Position numbers and translations under genes: made by a program
NCBI RefSeq assembly: GCF_030362835.1
Contig: NZ_JAUCGQ010000002.1
Location: 457,419 to 521,418, forward strand
DNA: 64,000 bases
From: Cellulomonas alba
GTDB taxonomy: Bacteria; Actinomycetota; Actinomycetes; Actinomycetales; Cellulomonadaceae
Direction of reading: 5' to 3'
The notes under the pieces: model-generated
Database searches by the model: none
Seen by the model: the letters and a program-made list of their open reading frames with translations, nothing else
Told to the model about the DNA's origin: nothing
Shown: positions 46,199 through 54,942 of the stretch, in pieces
Layout of the letters: each line of letters opens with the position of its first letter
Position numbering within the stretch: position 1 is the stretch's first letter

Positions 46199-46801
46199 CT
46201 AAATATGCCCTCGTTTGTTTCCGCGAGTGCGCCCGGCACCGTCCTCGCGTTGTCGCGTGCTAGTCAGGTCGGCTCCGCGCCAGGCCGCGAGCATTGAAAC
46301 GGCGGACGCCGCGCCGACCGCCGCGAGACTGCAACCCGCACCAATCAGGCGCTGGAGGCTGCTGTCGGGGAGCACATAGAACGCCATGCTGAGGATCAGG
46401 ACGGGCGCCCAGAACAGCCGGTTGAAGAGCCACAGGCCCACCAGGCCCGCGGGTACGAGGGCACTCAGTTGCCAGAGCCCGCCGACCGAGGAGATTCGCT
46501 CGGCCGAAGCGGTGACGAGCACGGTTAACGCGACGCCGACGGCGATCCTGATGAGTTGGGGCTCCCGCGCCTCACGCACGAGGCTCGCCGCGAGTGAGCG
46601 GAACCGCCTGACAAGGGGATAGAGGCCGCCGAGCGTCGCGAGGCATGGGCACCCCAGGGCCGCCGGTACGGGTCGATGCGCCAGGAGTGGGACGAACGTG
46701 GCGCCGCGTACCAGTAGCGCGATCGCGATGCTCGCCGCGCACAGGCACAGCGCCGTGGACCAGTGGCGGGCGACAAGCTCAGCGCGAAGCCAGCGGGTCA
46801 C
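46199..46801 (-). CDS. Small multi-pass membrane protein of the inserted ABC system
   Basis: The 200-residue protein has about five or six hydrophobic helices (for example STALCLCAASIAIALLV, LIRIAVGVALTVLV, LSALVPAGLVGLWLF, LIGAGCSLAAVGAASAV) and a short basic tail. I see no named family. The GTG start at 46801 overlaps the stop of the upstream permease as GTGA, so the two are translated together. It probably forms the second half of the membrane channel with the 421-residue permease and the ATPase. Confidence 0.72.
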   Translation of the reverse strand: MTRWLRAELVARHWSTALCLCAASIAIALLVRGATFVPLLAHRPVPAALGCPCLATLGGLYPLVRRFRSLAASLVREAREPQLIRIAVGVALTVLVTASAERISSVGGLWQLSALVPAGLVGLWLFNRLFWAPVLILSMAFYVLPDSSLQRLIGAGCSLAAVGAASAVSMLAAWRGADLTSTRQREDGAGRTRGNKRGHI

Positions 46802-48063
46802 AACGACGGCTTGGCGATGTCGTCGAACTCGCACTTCGACAACTGGTCGAACGTCCTGCGTACCCACCCGTCCAGCTTCCCGCTGATGACGGCGTCGTCG
46901 GCGCGAGCCCCCACCCATCCGCGCGCGTTGCCCGTGCCAGACTTGCGAAGCGCCCAGTCGGCGATCAGCGCTTGTGCGTTGAGCGCGTCGTCCGGCGGGA
47001 CCGGGCCGTAGTACGCCGCACAGTCAGCGGGCCGCGCGATGGACAGGGCCACGTCATCTTTCGACACCTTCCCGGCTGTGAGCTCGTCATCGGAGAGCTC
47101 GATCGAGCCGACGGTCGGGTCAGGGGCGGCGAACCGCTGCTCGTAGCGGCTCGGGAGCGAGGCGCCGAGCGCGGCCAGCGCGCTGATCAGTGGGCGCGCC
47201 TCTGCGTCGACCTCCGCGAGGTGTGCTGAGGTCGCGCGCGCCATGCAGATCTGCGGCGCCTGGCCCGTGCAGTCGTACGCGACGTGCACGTCCGGGACGA
47301 ACGCATTCCCCGTCGACGGGCCCAGAAGCACCGCGACGACGAAAACGGCGACCGGCGCGGCGAGCAGGGCCCAGGTGCACCGGCCAGCAGCGTTCCGGCG
47401 CAACGCCCACGAGGCGATGGCGATCGCCAGTACTGCGACGCACAAGTTGAGCAGCAGGAGCATCGCCACGACACCGACGCTGTAGCGCAAGCCCACGAGG
47501 GTTCCCGTCGCCCCGCCGAAGACGAAGATGTGCGGCAGGTCGAGCCACGCGCAGGCGATCGGGATGCAGAACACCACGATGACCGCAAGCGGTCCGGCCA
47601 CGAGATGAGGTATGAGCAAGCCGATCGCCGTCCCGACAGCGCTCGCTGCGAGCAGGATGCCGACGACCGCGACGAGGGCCCAATACTGCACCGCGGGCGG
47701 CCCCGAGGCGGAAGATACCGTCGCCGTCATGGCGACGATCGCGACGCAGAGCCACGCCACGCACGACCAGAGCCAAACTGCGCAGGCCGAGAGAGCGGCT
47801 TCCGCCCCGGCCCGGGGCATTGTGGCCGAGATCTGGCGCCACGCCCGACCGAGCGTCGTGTACGCGTCGTACGCCGCGATCCCCGCAGCGACCGGCCCGA
47901 CGAGGATGACCGCCCCCATCGCCCAGTCGAAGGTGCGGGCCCACTCGCCCCGCCAGGTCTCACGCGAGAACACCGCGAACAGGCCGGCGGCCACAAGCAA
48001 GACGAACGCCCGACGGGCGGTCGACCGTCGCAGGAAGATCATGAACGGCGTCATCTGCATCAC
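46798..48063 (-). CDS. ABC transporter permease with extracytoplasmic four-Cys domain
   Basis: In this 421-residue protein, residues about 15-250 hold seven likely membrane helices. The last ends at VAVFVVAVLLGP. The remaining 170 residues are soluble and, with an odd helix count, should face outside. They contain four cysteines (YDCTGQ, QICMAR, ADCAAY, SKCEF), as do the two secreted proteins of the operon. This is inference from hydrophobicity, not a recognised family. The start is GTG at 48063, overlapping the ATPase stop (GTGA), with an ATG immediately after. It should work with the neighbouring ATPase, likely in export or in sensing of the secreted proteins. Confidence 0.75.
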   Translation of the reverse strand: MMQMTPFMIFLRRSTARRAFVLLVAAGLFAVFSRETWRGEWARTFDWAMGAVILVGPVAAGIAAYDAYTTLGRAWRQISATMPRAGAEAALSACAVWLWSCVAWLCVAIVAMTATVSSASGPPAVQYWALVAVVGILLAASAVGTAIGLLIPHLVAGPLAVIVVFCIPIACAWLDLPHIFVFGGATGTLVGLRYSVGVVAMLLLLNLCVAVLAIAIASWALRRNAAGRCTWALLAAPVAVFVVAVLLGPSTGNAFVPDVHVAYDCTGQAPQICMARATSAHLAEVDAEARPLISALAALGASLPSRYEQRFAAPDPTVGSIELSDDELTAGKVSKDDVALSIARPADCAAYYGPVPPDDALNAQALIADWALRKSGTGNARGWVGARADDAVISGKLDGWVRRTFDQLSKCEFDDIAKPSL

Positions 48064-48797
48064 GCCTTGCGGTGGCTCGTCACGACGGAAAGGAACGCCG
48101 CCTGCAACGGTCGCGCGGTTCCGGGAGGCGCCAACTGACGCAATGCGACCTTAGAGTCGTGAAAGGCAATCTCGCCGTCGTCCAGAATCACAAGCTCGTC
48201 AACCGCGTCCTCGAGGTCCTCCATGACGTGACTACTCATGACGACCTGGACGTCGGCCGGCAGTGCGCGCAGGAGCTCGACCATCACCTCGCGCTGCTCC
48301 GGGTCGAGGCCTGTCGTCGGTTCATCCAGCAGGAGGAGCCGCGGACGTGCGACGAGAGCCTGGGCGAGGGCGACTCGGCGCGTCATGCCTCCGGACAGGC
48401 TCCCCATCGTGGAGGTCGAGCGATCGATGAGGTTGACGGCGCGGATTGCATCCGTGGCCGCGTCTCGGGCGGTGCTCCACGACAGGCCGCGGAGCCAGCC
48501 GACGTACGACACGAACTCGTGCACTCGCATCCGGCGCGCCACGTCGAGGGACTGGGGCATGAACGCCGTCTGCAGGAGCGCGCGCCGGCGATCGTTGGAG
48601 TCATACGGGTCGAGGCCATTGAGCCGCACGCTGCCAGCCGTTGGCCGCAGCGAACCCGCGAGCACGCTGAGAAGTGTCGACTTCCCAGCGCCGTTCACCC
48701 CGACCAGACCTACGCGCCGCGCTCGAGTCGTCAGCGTGACTTCGTGCAACGCCCTCGCGTCGCTGTATGTGTGTTGCACGGCGACGAGCTCAATCAC
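48060..48797 (-). CDS. ABC transporter ATP-binding protein
   Basis: This 245-residue nucleotide-binding subunit has all core motifs: Walker A GVNGAGKST near residue 34, the Q-loop in FMPQSL, signature LSGGM, Walker B LLLLDEP, D-loop TTGLDPEQ and H-loop SSHV. The sequence is closest in style to the ABC-2/bacteriocin-type exporters. The GTG start is 15 bases after the stop of the secreted protein B gene, and its stop overlaps the permease start. It powers the transporter encoded by the next two genes. Confidence 0.93.
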   Translation of the reverse strand: MIELVAVQHTYSDARALHEVTLTTRARRVGLVGVNGAGKSTLLSVLAGSLRPTAGSVRLNGLDPYDSNDRRRALLQTAFMPQSLDVARRMRVHEFVSYVGWLRGLSWSTARDAATDAIRAVNLIDRSTSTMGSLSGGMTRRVALAQALVARPRLLLLDEPTTGLDPEQREVMVELLRALPADVQVVMSSHVMEDLEDAVDELVILDDGEIAFHDSKVALRQLAPPGTARPLQAAFLSVVTSHRKA

Positions 48798-48812
48798 GGA
48801 ACAAGCCAGCCA

Positions 48813-49286
48813 TCAGTACGTGAAATTCCGCTTGACATCGGAGGTGCAAATGTCGGGGTGGAACGAGATGTCTTCGCAGAAATGAAAGGCGCCGTAGGCC
48901 GCGATGCCATCAACGTCGAGTGGATAGTGAACGTAGGCGCCCCCCCACGAGGACGAGCTCCATCGTGCCGTCTGTTCCCACGCTTGCTCGTTCCAGCACG
49001 GCAAAGCGGCGGGGCAGCTCAAAGTGTCGTTGAACTCGAACGAGAACCCTGTGTTGACGAACACGCCGTTGCCGTTGGCTAGGGGGTCGCGCCGCCACGT
49101 TTGATTCTTCGCGTAAGAATGATCCTGGTTGGTGAACGAGCCATACGCTTCGCCGTGCAGCGTCGAGCCCGACATGAGCTTGAGCGGTGCGGACGCGCTG
49201 TACCAGTCGCCGCTTGCGCCGAGAGCGGGCGTTGCGAGTAGCCCGATGGCCGTCGCTGCGACGACGACGAATGCTGCGCGGCGCAT
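48813..49286 (-). CDS. Small secreted four-cysteine protein B, paralogue of protein A
   Basis: The product has 157 residues and belongs to the same unrecognised family as the protein at 45646-46125. The signal peptide (1 to about 23, MRRAAFVVVAATAIGLLATP) is followed by GDWYSASAPLK, GSTLHGEAYGSFTN, QTWRRDPLANG and VFVNTGFSF. Then come PCWNEQ, QTARWSSSSWGGAYVH, FCEDISFHPDIC and a C-terminal FTY. The four cysteines align with those of protein A. GAGGGAG lies before the ATG. It is the first gene of the five-gene operon, so both ends of the operon encode members of one family. Immunity, two-part toxin, or signal functions are possible; none is shown by sequence. Confidence 0.8.
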   Translation of the reverse strand: MRRAAFVVVAATAIGLLATPALGASGDWYSASAPLKLMSGSTLHGEAYGSFTNQDHSYAKNQTWRRDPLANGNGVFVNTGFSFEFNDTLSCPAALPCWNEQAWEQTARWSSSSWGGAYVHYPLDVDGIAAYGAFHFCEDISFHPDICTSDVKRNFTY

Positions 49287-49585
49287 GAACGCTCCCTCTT
49301 TCGGCTGACCTCGCCTGGCGTCGAGATCATGGCAGATGAGCCCGCCGCGCGAGGGCGATTCCGAGTTCGGGTATGGAAGGCGGCGCACGGCCGGATTCGT
49401 GTGAGGCCGGCGTCTCGGAAGGCGAGGTGCCTCGACTGCCCGGGCGCCGGTCGCCTTCGGCGTACGGTCGCGCTCCGCCCCGGCCTTCCGGTCAGGACGG
49501 TGGCCGGTGCCGCGGTGAAGGTTCGGACAGCCGGGTGCGTCGAAACAGACGCGCACAGGCGGCACCTTCCGGCATGCACACGCAC
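49287..49585. other. Non-coding end of the inserted segment with the operon promoter region
   Basis: About 300 bases without a convincing gene. On the minus strand CATGAT (49333-49328) is a possible -10 box some 45 bases before the ATG of protein B. Nothing else is recognised up to the abrupt start of repeat copy 2 at 49586. Confidence 0.4.
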
Positions 49586-49867
49586 CCCGACTTCCCCGTG
49601 ACCGAGCTGTGGCAGGTCGTGACGGGCCGCGCGCCCGCCCGGACGTCGGACGCCGACGTGACGCTGTGGGACTCGGTCGGCTTCGCGGTCGAGGACCTCA
49701 CGGTGCTCCGGCTGGCGTACGACGAGGTGGTCGGCACCGACCTCGTGGTGCCGCTCGACCTCGTCGCCGAGCCGGGCGACCCGAAGGACCTGTTCGGCCT
49801 GGCGGCGGGCGCCGCCGGCGTCAGGCCGTCGCGACCGGTCGCCGCGGCGGCCGGGCGGTGAGCGCGC
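49586..49867 (+). pseudogene. Cyclodeaminase 3' fragment, direct repeat copy 2
   Basis: This is the last 92 codons of the cyclodeaminase gene in the same orientation, 98.6% identical to 45145-45426, with the frame still open to its TGA (49859-49861). It lacks the 5' three quarters of the gene and cannot be functional. Its stop lies only 9 bases from the convergent DsbA-like gene. That tight packing suggests this copy is the original gene end and the insertion took place just upstream of it. Confidence 0.93.
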
Positions 49868-49870
49868 GCG

Positions 49871-50635
49871 TCAGATCGCGCACGCGTCGTCCGCGCACGC
49901 CTCGGCGTCGGTGGCGCCCGGAAGCGTCACGATCGGGTTGGCCTCGCGCCACGCCACCTCGAGCAGCTGCGCGAACACCTCGGTCGGCTGCGCCCCCGCG
50001 ACCGCGACGCGCCGCCCGGCGACGAAGAACGGCACGCCGGTGACGCCGATCGCGGCGGCCTCGGCCTCGTCGGCGCGCACCGCGTCGGCGAACGCGTCGC
50101 CGGCGAGCAGCTCGCGCACCGCGTCGTCGTCGAGCCCGGCCGCGCCGAACCCGGCGTCGCGCGCGACGGCGACGACGGCCTCGGGGTCGCCCAGGTCGAG
50201 GCCGCGCTCGAAGTGTGCCGAGAACAGCGACTCGAGCGTCCGGTCGGCGAGGTCGCGACCGCCCGCGTCCGCGGCGAGGTGGACGAGCCGGTGCAGGTCG
50301 AACGAGTTCACGGACAGCACGCGGTCGAAGTCGTACGTCAGGCCGGCGGTCGCGGCCTGCGCGGTGACGTGCGCGAACATCCGCTGCACCGCATCGAGCG
50401 GGATGCCCTTGTGCTCGGCGAGCGCCTCCGCCTCGGGCCGGCCGGGTCCGCGCGGCGTGTCGGGCGAGAGCTCGTACGAGCGCCACACGACCTCGACGTG
50501 GTCGCGGTGCTCGAACGCCTCGAGCGCCGCGGAGAAGCGGCGTTTGCCGATGTAGCACCACGGGCAGGCGATGTCGGACCAGACCTCGACGACCAGCGTC
50601 TGGGCGGGGGCGAGGGTGTGCAGGGGGAGGGTCAC
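49871..50635 (-). CDS. DsbA-family oxidoreductase, FrnE-like
   Basis: This 254-residue protein has a thioredoxin fold with helical insert. The redox motif CPWC is in SDIACPWCYIGKRRF near residue 24, and the cis-proline is in GVTGVPFFV near residue 195. VNSFDLHRL is characteristic of the FrnE group of cytoplasmic disulfide isomerase-like proteins. No signal peptide is seen. The C-terminus ends in ACADDACAI with two more cysteines. The GTG start overlaps the stop of the quinone oxidoreductase (GTGA), so the two form an operon. Confidence 0.92.
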   Translation of the reverse strand: MTLPLHTLAPAQTLVVEVWSDIACPWCYIGKRRFSAALEAFEHRDHVEVVWRSYELSPDTPRGPGRPEAEALAEHKGIPLDAVQRMFAHVTAQAATAGLTYDFDRVLSVNSFDLHRLVHLAADAGGRDLADRTLESLFSAHFERGLDLGDPEAVVAVARDAGFGAAGLDDDAVRELLAGDAFADAVRADEAEAAAIGVTGVPFFVAGRRVAVAGAQPTEVFAQLLEVAWREANPIVTLPGATDAEACADDACAI

Positions 50636-51615
50636 GGGAGGAGCAGGACCTTTCCGGTCGTGGCGCGCGACTCGAGCGCGCGGTGGGCGTCGGCCGCGTC
50701 GGCCAACGGGAACGTGGCGCCGACGCGCACGTCGAGCGTGCCGTCGCTGACGGCGCCGAACAGCTCGTCGGCCCGCCACGCGAGCTCGTCGCGCGTCCGG
50801 ACGTAGTGGCCCAGCGTGGGCCGGGTGACGAAGAGCGAGCCGCCCGAGTTGAGCCGCTGCGGGTCGAACGGCGGCACGGGACCGGACGACGCGCCGAACA
50901 GCACGAGCGTGCCCCGCACGGCGAGCGACGCGAGCGACGCGTCGAACGTGTCGTGGCCGACCCCGTCGTAGACGACGTCGACTCCGCGGCCGCCCGTGAG
51001 AGCGCGCACCGCGGCGGGCAGGTCGTGCGGCAGGTCGTCGAGCTCGCGGTAGCGGATCACGTCGGCGGCGCCCGCCTCGCGCGCGAGCACCTCCTTCTCC
51101 GGCGAGCCCACCGTGGCGATCACGCGCCCGCCGCGCGCGGTCGCGAGCTGCGTGAGGAGCAGCCCGACGCCGCCCGCCGCCGCGTGCAGCAGCACGTCGT
51201 GACCGGGCCGGACCTCGAACGTCGACGCGACGAGGTAGTGCGCGGTCAGGCCCTGGAGCGCGAGGGCCGCGGCGGTCCGCTCGGACACTCCGGCGGGCAC
51301 GACGAGCGCGTCCTTCTCGCGCACCGGGACGAGCTCGGCGTACGACGGGCCGCCCTCCGCCCAGGCCACGCGGTCGCCGACGGCGAGCGTCGTGACCTCG
51401 GCGCCCACCGCGACGACCTCGCCGGCGCCCTCCGAGCCGAGGATGCCCGGGTACGTCATGCGGTACCGGCCGGCGCGGCGGTAGGTGTCGAAGAAGTTGA
51501 CGCCCACCGCCGCCGTCCGCACGACGACCTGGTCGGCCGCGGGCTCGGGGTCGGGGACGTCGACCAGGGTCAGGACCTCAGGGCCGCCCGCGGCGGTCGC
51601 GACGATGGCTCGCAC
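50632..51615 (-). CDS. Quinone oxidoreductase (zinc-independent MDR family)
   Basis: The 327-residue NADPH-dependent enzyme reduces quinones by one-electron or hydride transfer. Family motifs: [47 protein letters not shown] for NADPH, and [12 protein letters not shown]. The zinc-binding cysteines of alcohol dehydrogenases are absent. The start is set at the GTG giving [11 protein letters not shown], which matches the family; an ATG at 51648 would add 11 residues. It is divergent from argC. Confidence 0.92.
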   Translation of the reverse strand: MRAIVATAAGGPEVLTLVDVPDPEPAADQVVVRTAAVGVNFFDTYRRAGRYRMTYPGILGSEGAGEVVAVGAEVTTLAVGDRVAWAEGGPSYAELVPVREKDALVVPAGVSERTAAALALQGLTAHYLVASTFEVRPGHDVLLHAAAGGVGLLLTQLATARGGRVIATVGSPEKEVLAREAGAADVIRYRELDDLPHDLPAAVRALTGGRGVDVVYDGVGHDTFDASLASLAVRGTLVLFGASSGPVPPFDPQRLNSGGSLFVTRPTLGHYVRTRDELAWRADELFGAVSDGTLDVRVGATFPLADAADAHRALESRATTGKVLLLP

Positions 51616-51662
51616 GTGCACCGCAACGCGCGACCCGCGTGTCGGCATTCCGAGAAACGTGC

Positions 51663-51698
51663 GTGCATGGCTGTGCGGAACTCCGTATAGTCATGCAC
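51663..51698. promoter_or_regulatory. argC promoter: argC promoter with candidate ARG box
   Basis: TATAGT at 51686-51691 lies seven bases before the ATG at 51699, so the transcript is probably leaderless. GTGCATG (51663-51669) and CATGCAC (51692-51698) form an inverted repeat that brackets the promoter. Actinobacterial ArgR sites contain TGCAT/ATGCA half sites. Since argR is in this operon, arginine repression here is a reasonable inference. Confidence 0.5.
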
Positions 51699-52763
51699 AT
51701 GACGTTCTCGGTCGCGGTCGCCGGAGCCAGCGGCTACGCGGGCGGCGAGATGCTGCGCCTGCTGCTGGCCCATCCCGAGGCGCGCATCGGCGCCCTGACG
51801 GCCCACTCGAGCGCGGGCTCGCGCCTCGGCGAGCACCAGCCGCACCTGCGCGCGCTCGCGGAGCGCGTCATCGAACCGACGGGCGTCGAGACGCTGGCCG
51901 GGCACGACGTCGTCGTGCTCGCGCTGCCGCACGGCGCGTCGGGCGCGATCGCGGCGGAGCTCGAGGCGCGCGGTGACGGCGCGATCGTCGTCGACCTCGG
52001 CGCCGACCACCGGCTCGTGGACGCCGACGCGTGGACCGCCTTCTATGGCAGCCCCCACGCCGGCACCTGGCCGTACGGCATGCCCGAGCTGCTGACCCCG
52101 GGGGAGCGCACCGCGGCCGCGCAGCGAGCCGCCCTCGCCGCGACCCGACGGATCGCCGTGCCGGGCTGCAACGTCACCGCGGTGACACTCGGCCTCCAGC
52201 CGGGCGTCGCGGCCGGCCTCGTCGAGCCCACCGACCTCGTGGCTGTGCTCGCCAACGGCTACTCGGGTGCCGGCAAGAGCCTGAAGCCGCACCTGCTCGC
52301 GTCCGAGGGCCTCGGCTCCGCACAGCCCTATGCGGTGGGCGGCACGCACCGGCACATCCCCGAGATCGCGCAGAACCTCCGGTCGGCGGGCGCGGCGGAC
52401 GTCACGATCTCCTTCACGCCCACCTTGGTGCCGATGGCCCGCGGCATCCTCGCCACCGCGACCGCCCGCCTGGCGGCGGGGGCGGACCCGGCCGCGGTCC
52501 GCGCCGCGTGGGAGCACACCTACGCCGACGAGCCGTTCGTCCACCTGCTGCCCGAGGGGCAGTGGCCCACGACGGCGTCGACGCTCGGCGCGAACACCGC
52601 GCTCGTCCAGGTCGCCGTCGACGCGGCGGCGGGTCGCGTCGTCACGGTGACCGCGATAGACAACCTGGTCAAGGGCACCGCCGGCGGCGCCCTGCAGTCC
52701 CTCAACCTTGCGCTCGGCCTGCCCGAGACGCTCGGCCTCCCCGTGGACGGAGTCGCACCGTGA
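51699..52763 (+). CDS. argC: N-acetyl-gamma-glutamyl-phosphate reductase
   Basis: This 354-residue enzyme is the third step of arginine synthesis. The NADP-binding motif [15 protein letters not shown] is at residues 7-21. The active-site Cys is in [12 protein letters not shown] near residue 158, and the His is in [10 protein letters not shown]. The ATG at 51699 is chosen for the -10 box seven bases upstream; an in-frame ATG at 51693 would add two residues. The stop is followed by overlapping GTGA into argJ. Confidence 0.96.
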   Translation: MTFSVAVAGASGYAGGEMLRLLLAHPEARIGALTAHSSAGSRLGEHQPHLRALAERVIEPTGVETLAGHDVVVLALPHGASGAIAAELEARGDGAIVVDLGADHRLVDADAWTAFYGSPHAGTWPYGMPELLTPGERTAAAQRAALAATRRIAVPGCNVTAVTLGLQPGVAAGLVEPTDLVAVLANGYSGAGKSLKPHLLASEGLGSAQPYAVGGTHRHIPEIAQNLRSAGAADVTISFTPTLVPMARGILATATARLAAGADPAAVRAAWEHTYADEPFVHLLPEGQWPTTASTLGANTALVQVAVDAAAGRVVTVTAIDNLVKGTAGGALQSLNLALGLPETLGLPVDGVAP

Positions 52764-53962
52764 GCGTGAGCACCCAGGACCGTTCCCCCGGCGTCACCGC
52801 GGCCGCGGGCTTCCGTGCGGCGGGCGTCACCGCCGGCCTCAAGCCGTCGGGCCGCCCCGACCTCGCGCTCGTCGTCAACGACGGGCCCGCGCAGGTGGGC
52901 GCCGCGGTCTTCACCACCAACCGCGTCCAGGGCGCGCCGGTCAAGTGGTCGCGCCAGGCCGTGGCCGACGGCGTCGTGAGCGCGGTCGTCATGAACTCGG
53001 GCGGCGCCAACGTCTCGACGGGCGCGGCGGGCTTCCAGGACGCGCACAGCACGGCGGAGCGCGTCGCCGCGGCGCTCGGCCTCTCAGCCGGCGACGTCGT
53101 CGTCGGCTCGACGGGCCTGATCGGCGAGCGCCTGCCGCGCGAGATCCTGCTGGGCGGCGTGGACCAGGCGGCCGCGGCGCTCAGCACCACCGGCGGCCTC
53201 GACGCGGCGGTCGCGATCATGACGACCGACACGGTCCCGAAGACCGCTCACCTGACGATCCCCGGCGACTTCGGCACCTGGACCGTCGGCGGCATGGCGA
53301 AGGGGGCAGGCATGCTCGCGCCCGCCCTGGCGACGATGCTGTGCGTCATCACGACGGACGCCGTCGTCGACGCCGCGACGGCCGACCGGGCGCTGCGCAC
53401 CGCGACGAGCCGCACGTTCGACCGCATCGACTCGGACGGCTGCATGTCGACGTCCGACACCGTGGTCCTGCTCGCCTCGGGTGCGAGCGGCGCCGCGCCG
53501 GACCCCGAGGGCTTCCTCGCCGGCGTCGAGGCGGTGTGCGCGCAGCTCGCGCAGCAGCTCGTCGCGGACGCCGAGGGCGCGACGCACGACATCAGCATCA
53601 CGGTGATGGGCGCGACGACCGAGGAGGCGGCGGTCGCCGTCGGCCGGGCGGTCGCGCGGTCCAACCTGTTCAAGGCCGCGATCTACGGCAACGACCCGAA
53701 CTGGGGCCGCGTCCTGGCGCAGGTCGGGACGGTGCCCGAGGACGTCGCGCCGTACGACCCCGACGAGCTCGACGTCACGATCAACGGCGTCCAGGTCTGC
53801 AAGGCCGGTGCCGCGCACGAGTCCCGGTCGAAGGTCGACCTGCGCGCGGGCCGGCTCGTCACGGTGCTCGTCGACCTGCACGCGGGCAGCGAGGTCGCGA
53901 CGGTGTGGACCAACGACCTCACGCACGACTACGTCACCGAGAACAGCGAGTACTCCACGTGA
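52760..53962 (+). CDS. argJ: Glutamate N-acetyltransferase / amino-acid acetyltransferase
   Basis: The 400-residue enzyme recycles the acetyl group between N-acetylornithine and glutamate. It cuts itself into two chains before the Thr in [11 protein letters not shown] near residue 192. GGMAKGAGM precedes the cut, and [17 protein letters not shown] and GNDPNWGR follow in the beta chain. With ArgJ present, the cyclic pathway can be used. The GTG start overlaps argC, and its stop overlaps argB. Confidence 0.96.
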   Translation: MSVSTQDRSPGVTAAAGFRAAGVTAGLKPSGRPDLALVVNDGPAQVGAAVFTTNRVQGAPVKWSRQAVADGVVSAVVMNSGGANVSTGAAGFQDAHSTAERVAAALGLSAGDVVVGSTGLIGERLPREILLGGVDQAAAALSTTGGLDAAVAIMTTDTVPKTAHLTIPGDFGTWTVGGMAKGAGMLAPALATMLCVITTDAVVDAATADRALRTATSRTFDRIDSDGCMSTSDTVVLLASGASGAAPDPEGFLAGVEAVCAQLAQQLVADAEGATHDISITVMGATTEEAAVAVGRAVARSNLFKAAIYGNDPNWGRVLAQVGTVPEDVAPYDPDELDVTINGVQVCKAGAAHESRSKVDLRAGRLVTVLVDLHAGSEVATVWTNDLTHDYVTENSEYST

Positions 53963-54942
53963 GCAACGCAAGCACAGAGGACTTCGTCTTTAGCACTCTC
54001 ACCGACCTGCGGCCCGACCAGAAGGCCGAGGTGCTGATCGAGGCGCTGCCGTGGCTGCAGAAGTTCGCGGGTGCGTTGGTCGTGGTCAAGTACGGCGGCA
54101 ACGCGATGATCGACGAGACGCTCAAGCGTGCGTTCGCCGAGGACATGGTGTTCCTCCGCCAGGTCGGCCTCCGCCCGGTCGTCGTGCACGGTGGCGGCCC
54201 GCAGATCAACGCGATGCTCGACCGCCTGGGCATCTCCTCGGAGTTCCGCGGCGGCCTGCGCGTCACGACGCCCGAGGCGATGGACGTCGTCCGCATGGTG
54301 CTCACGGGCCAGGTGTCGCGCGAGCTCGTGGGCCTGCTGAACGCGCACGGCCCGTACGCCGTGGGGCTCTCGGGCGAGGACGGCGCGCTGTTCCAGGCCC
54401 GCCGCCGCACGGCCGTGGTCGACGGCGTGGAGGTCGACGTCGGCCAGGTCGGCGACGTGGTGGAGGTCAACCCGGGTGCCGTGCTCGACCTGCTCGACGC
54501 GGGTCGCATCCCCGTCGTCTCCACGGTCGCGCCCGACATCGACGACCCGACGCAGGTGCTCAACGTCAACGCCGACACCGCGGCCGCGGCGCTCGCGGTG
54601 GCACTCGAAGCGCGCAAGCTGATCGTCCTCACCGACGTCGAGGGCCTGTACACCAGCTGGCCCGACAAGTCGTCGCTCGTGCGCCGGCTGCGCGCCTCGG
54701 CGCTCGCCGAGCTTCTCCCGAGCCTCGACTCCGGCATGCGCCCCAAGATGGAGGCCTGCTGGCGCGCCGTCACGGGCGGGGTCGGCCGCGCGCACGTCAT
54801 CGACGGTCGCGCCCCCCACTCGATCCTCGTCGAGGTCTTCACCACCGACGGCATCGGCACCATGGTCTTCCCCGACGAGGAGCCCGCCGCCGCCCCGTTC
54901 ACGCGGCCCGTCCCGCTCGTCCACCCGGAGGTCTCGGCATGA
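53959..54942 (+). CDS. argB: Acetylglutamate kinase
   Basis: This 327-residue amino-acid kinase carries out the second, usually arginine-inhibited step. Motifs: VVKYGGNAM near residue 35, [26 protein letters not shown] and LTDVEGLY. The family is normally about 295 residues; the extra length is an N-terminal extension of about 20 residues (possibly part of the arginine-sensing helix) and a Pro-rich tail. The GTG start overlaps argJ. The stop overlaps argD as ATGA. Confidence 0.96.
   Translation: MSNASTEDFVFSTLTDLRPDQKAEVLIEALPWLQKFAGALVVVKYGGNAMIDETLKRAFAEDMVFLRQVGLRPVVVHGGGPQINAMLDRLGISSEFRGGLRVTTPEAMDVVRMVLTGQVSRELVGLLNAHGPYAVGLSGEDGALFQARRRTAVVDGVEVDVGQVGDVVEVNPGAVLDLLDAGRIPVVSTVAPDIDDPTQVLNVNADTAAAALAVALEARKLIVLTDVEGLYTSWPDKSSLVRRLRASALAELLPSLDSGMRPKMEACWRAVTGGVGRAHVIDGRAPHSILVEVFTTDGIGTMVFPDEEPAAAPFTRPVPLVHPEVSA

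Larger units (their letters stand above)
45427..49585. mobile_element. 4.16-kb inserted segment between direct repeats
   Basis: The segment lies between the two copies of the cyclodeaminase 3' end and carries one five-gene minus-strand operon. Parts are much lower in GC than the host: the line 45661-45720 has 33 G/C of 60, and 45841-45900 has 32 of 60, against 51 of 60 in 44401-44460. No integrase, transposase or inverted repeat ends are seen. The direct repeat suggests homologous (Campbell-like) integration or loss of the recombinase. Confidence 0.7.

Noticed and set aside
45646..49286. Secreted protein pair as lactococcin 972-type bacteriocins
   Set aside because: The ABC-linked layout is similar, but the proteins are longer and lack the motifs and C-terminus of that family. 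Left as unknown.
45427..49585. Integrase, transposase or terminal inverted repeats in the insertion
   Set aside because: All frames were considered and none shows a recombinase motif; only direct repeats are present at the ends.
49373..49861. 163-codon frame ending in the cyclodeaminase fragment as a real gene
   Set aside because: Its 5' part is unlike any protein and only the last 92 codons match the gene. It is a fragment joined to intergenic sequence.
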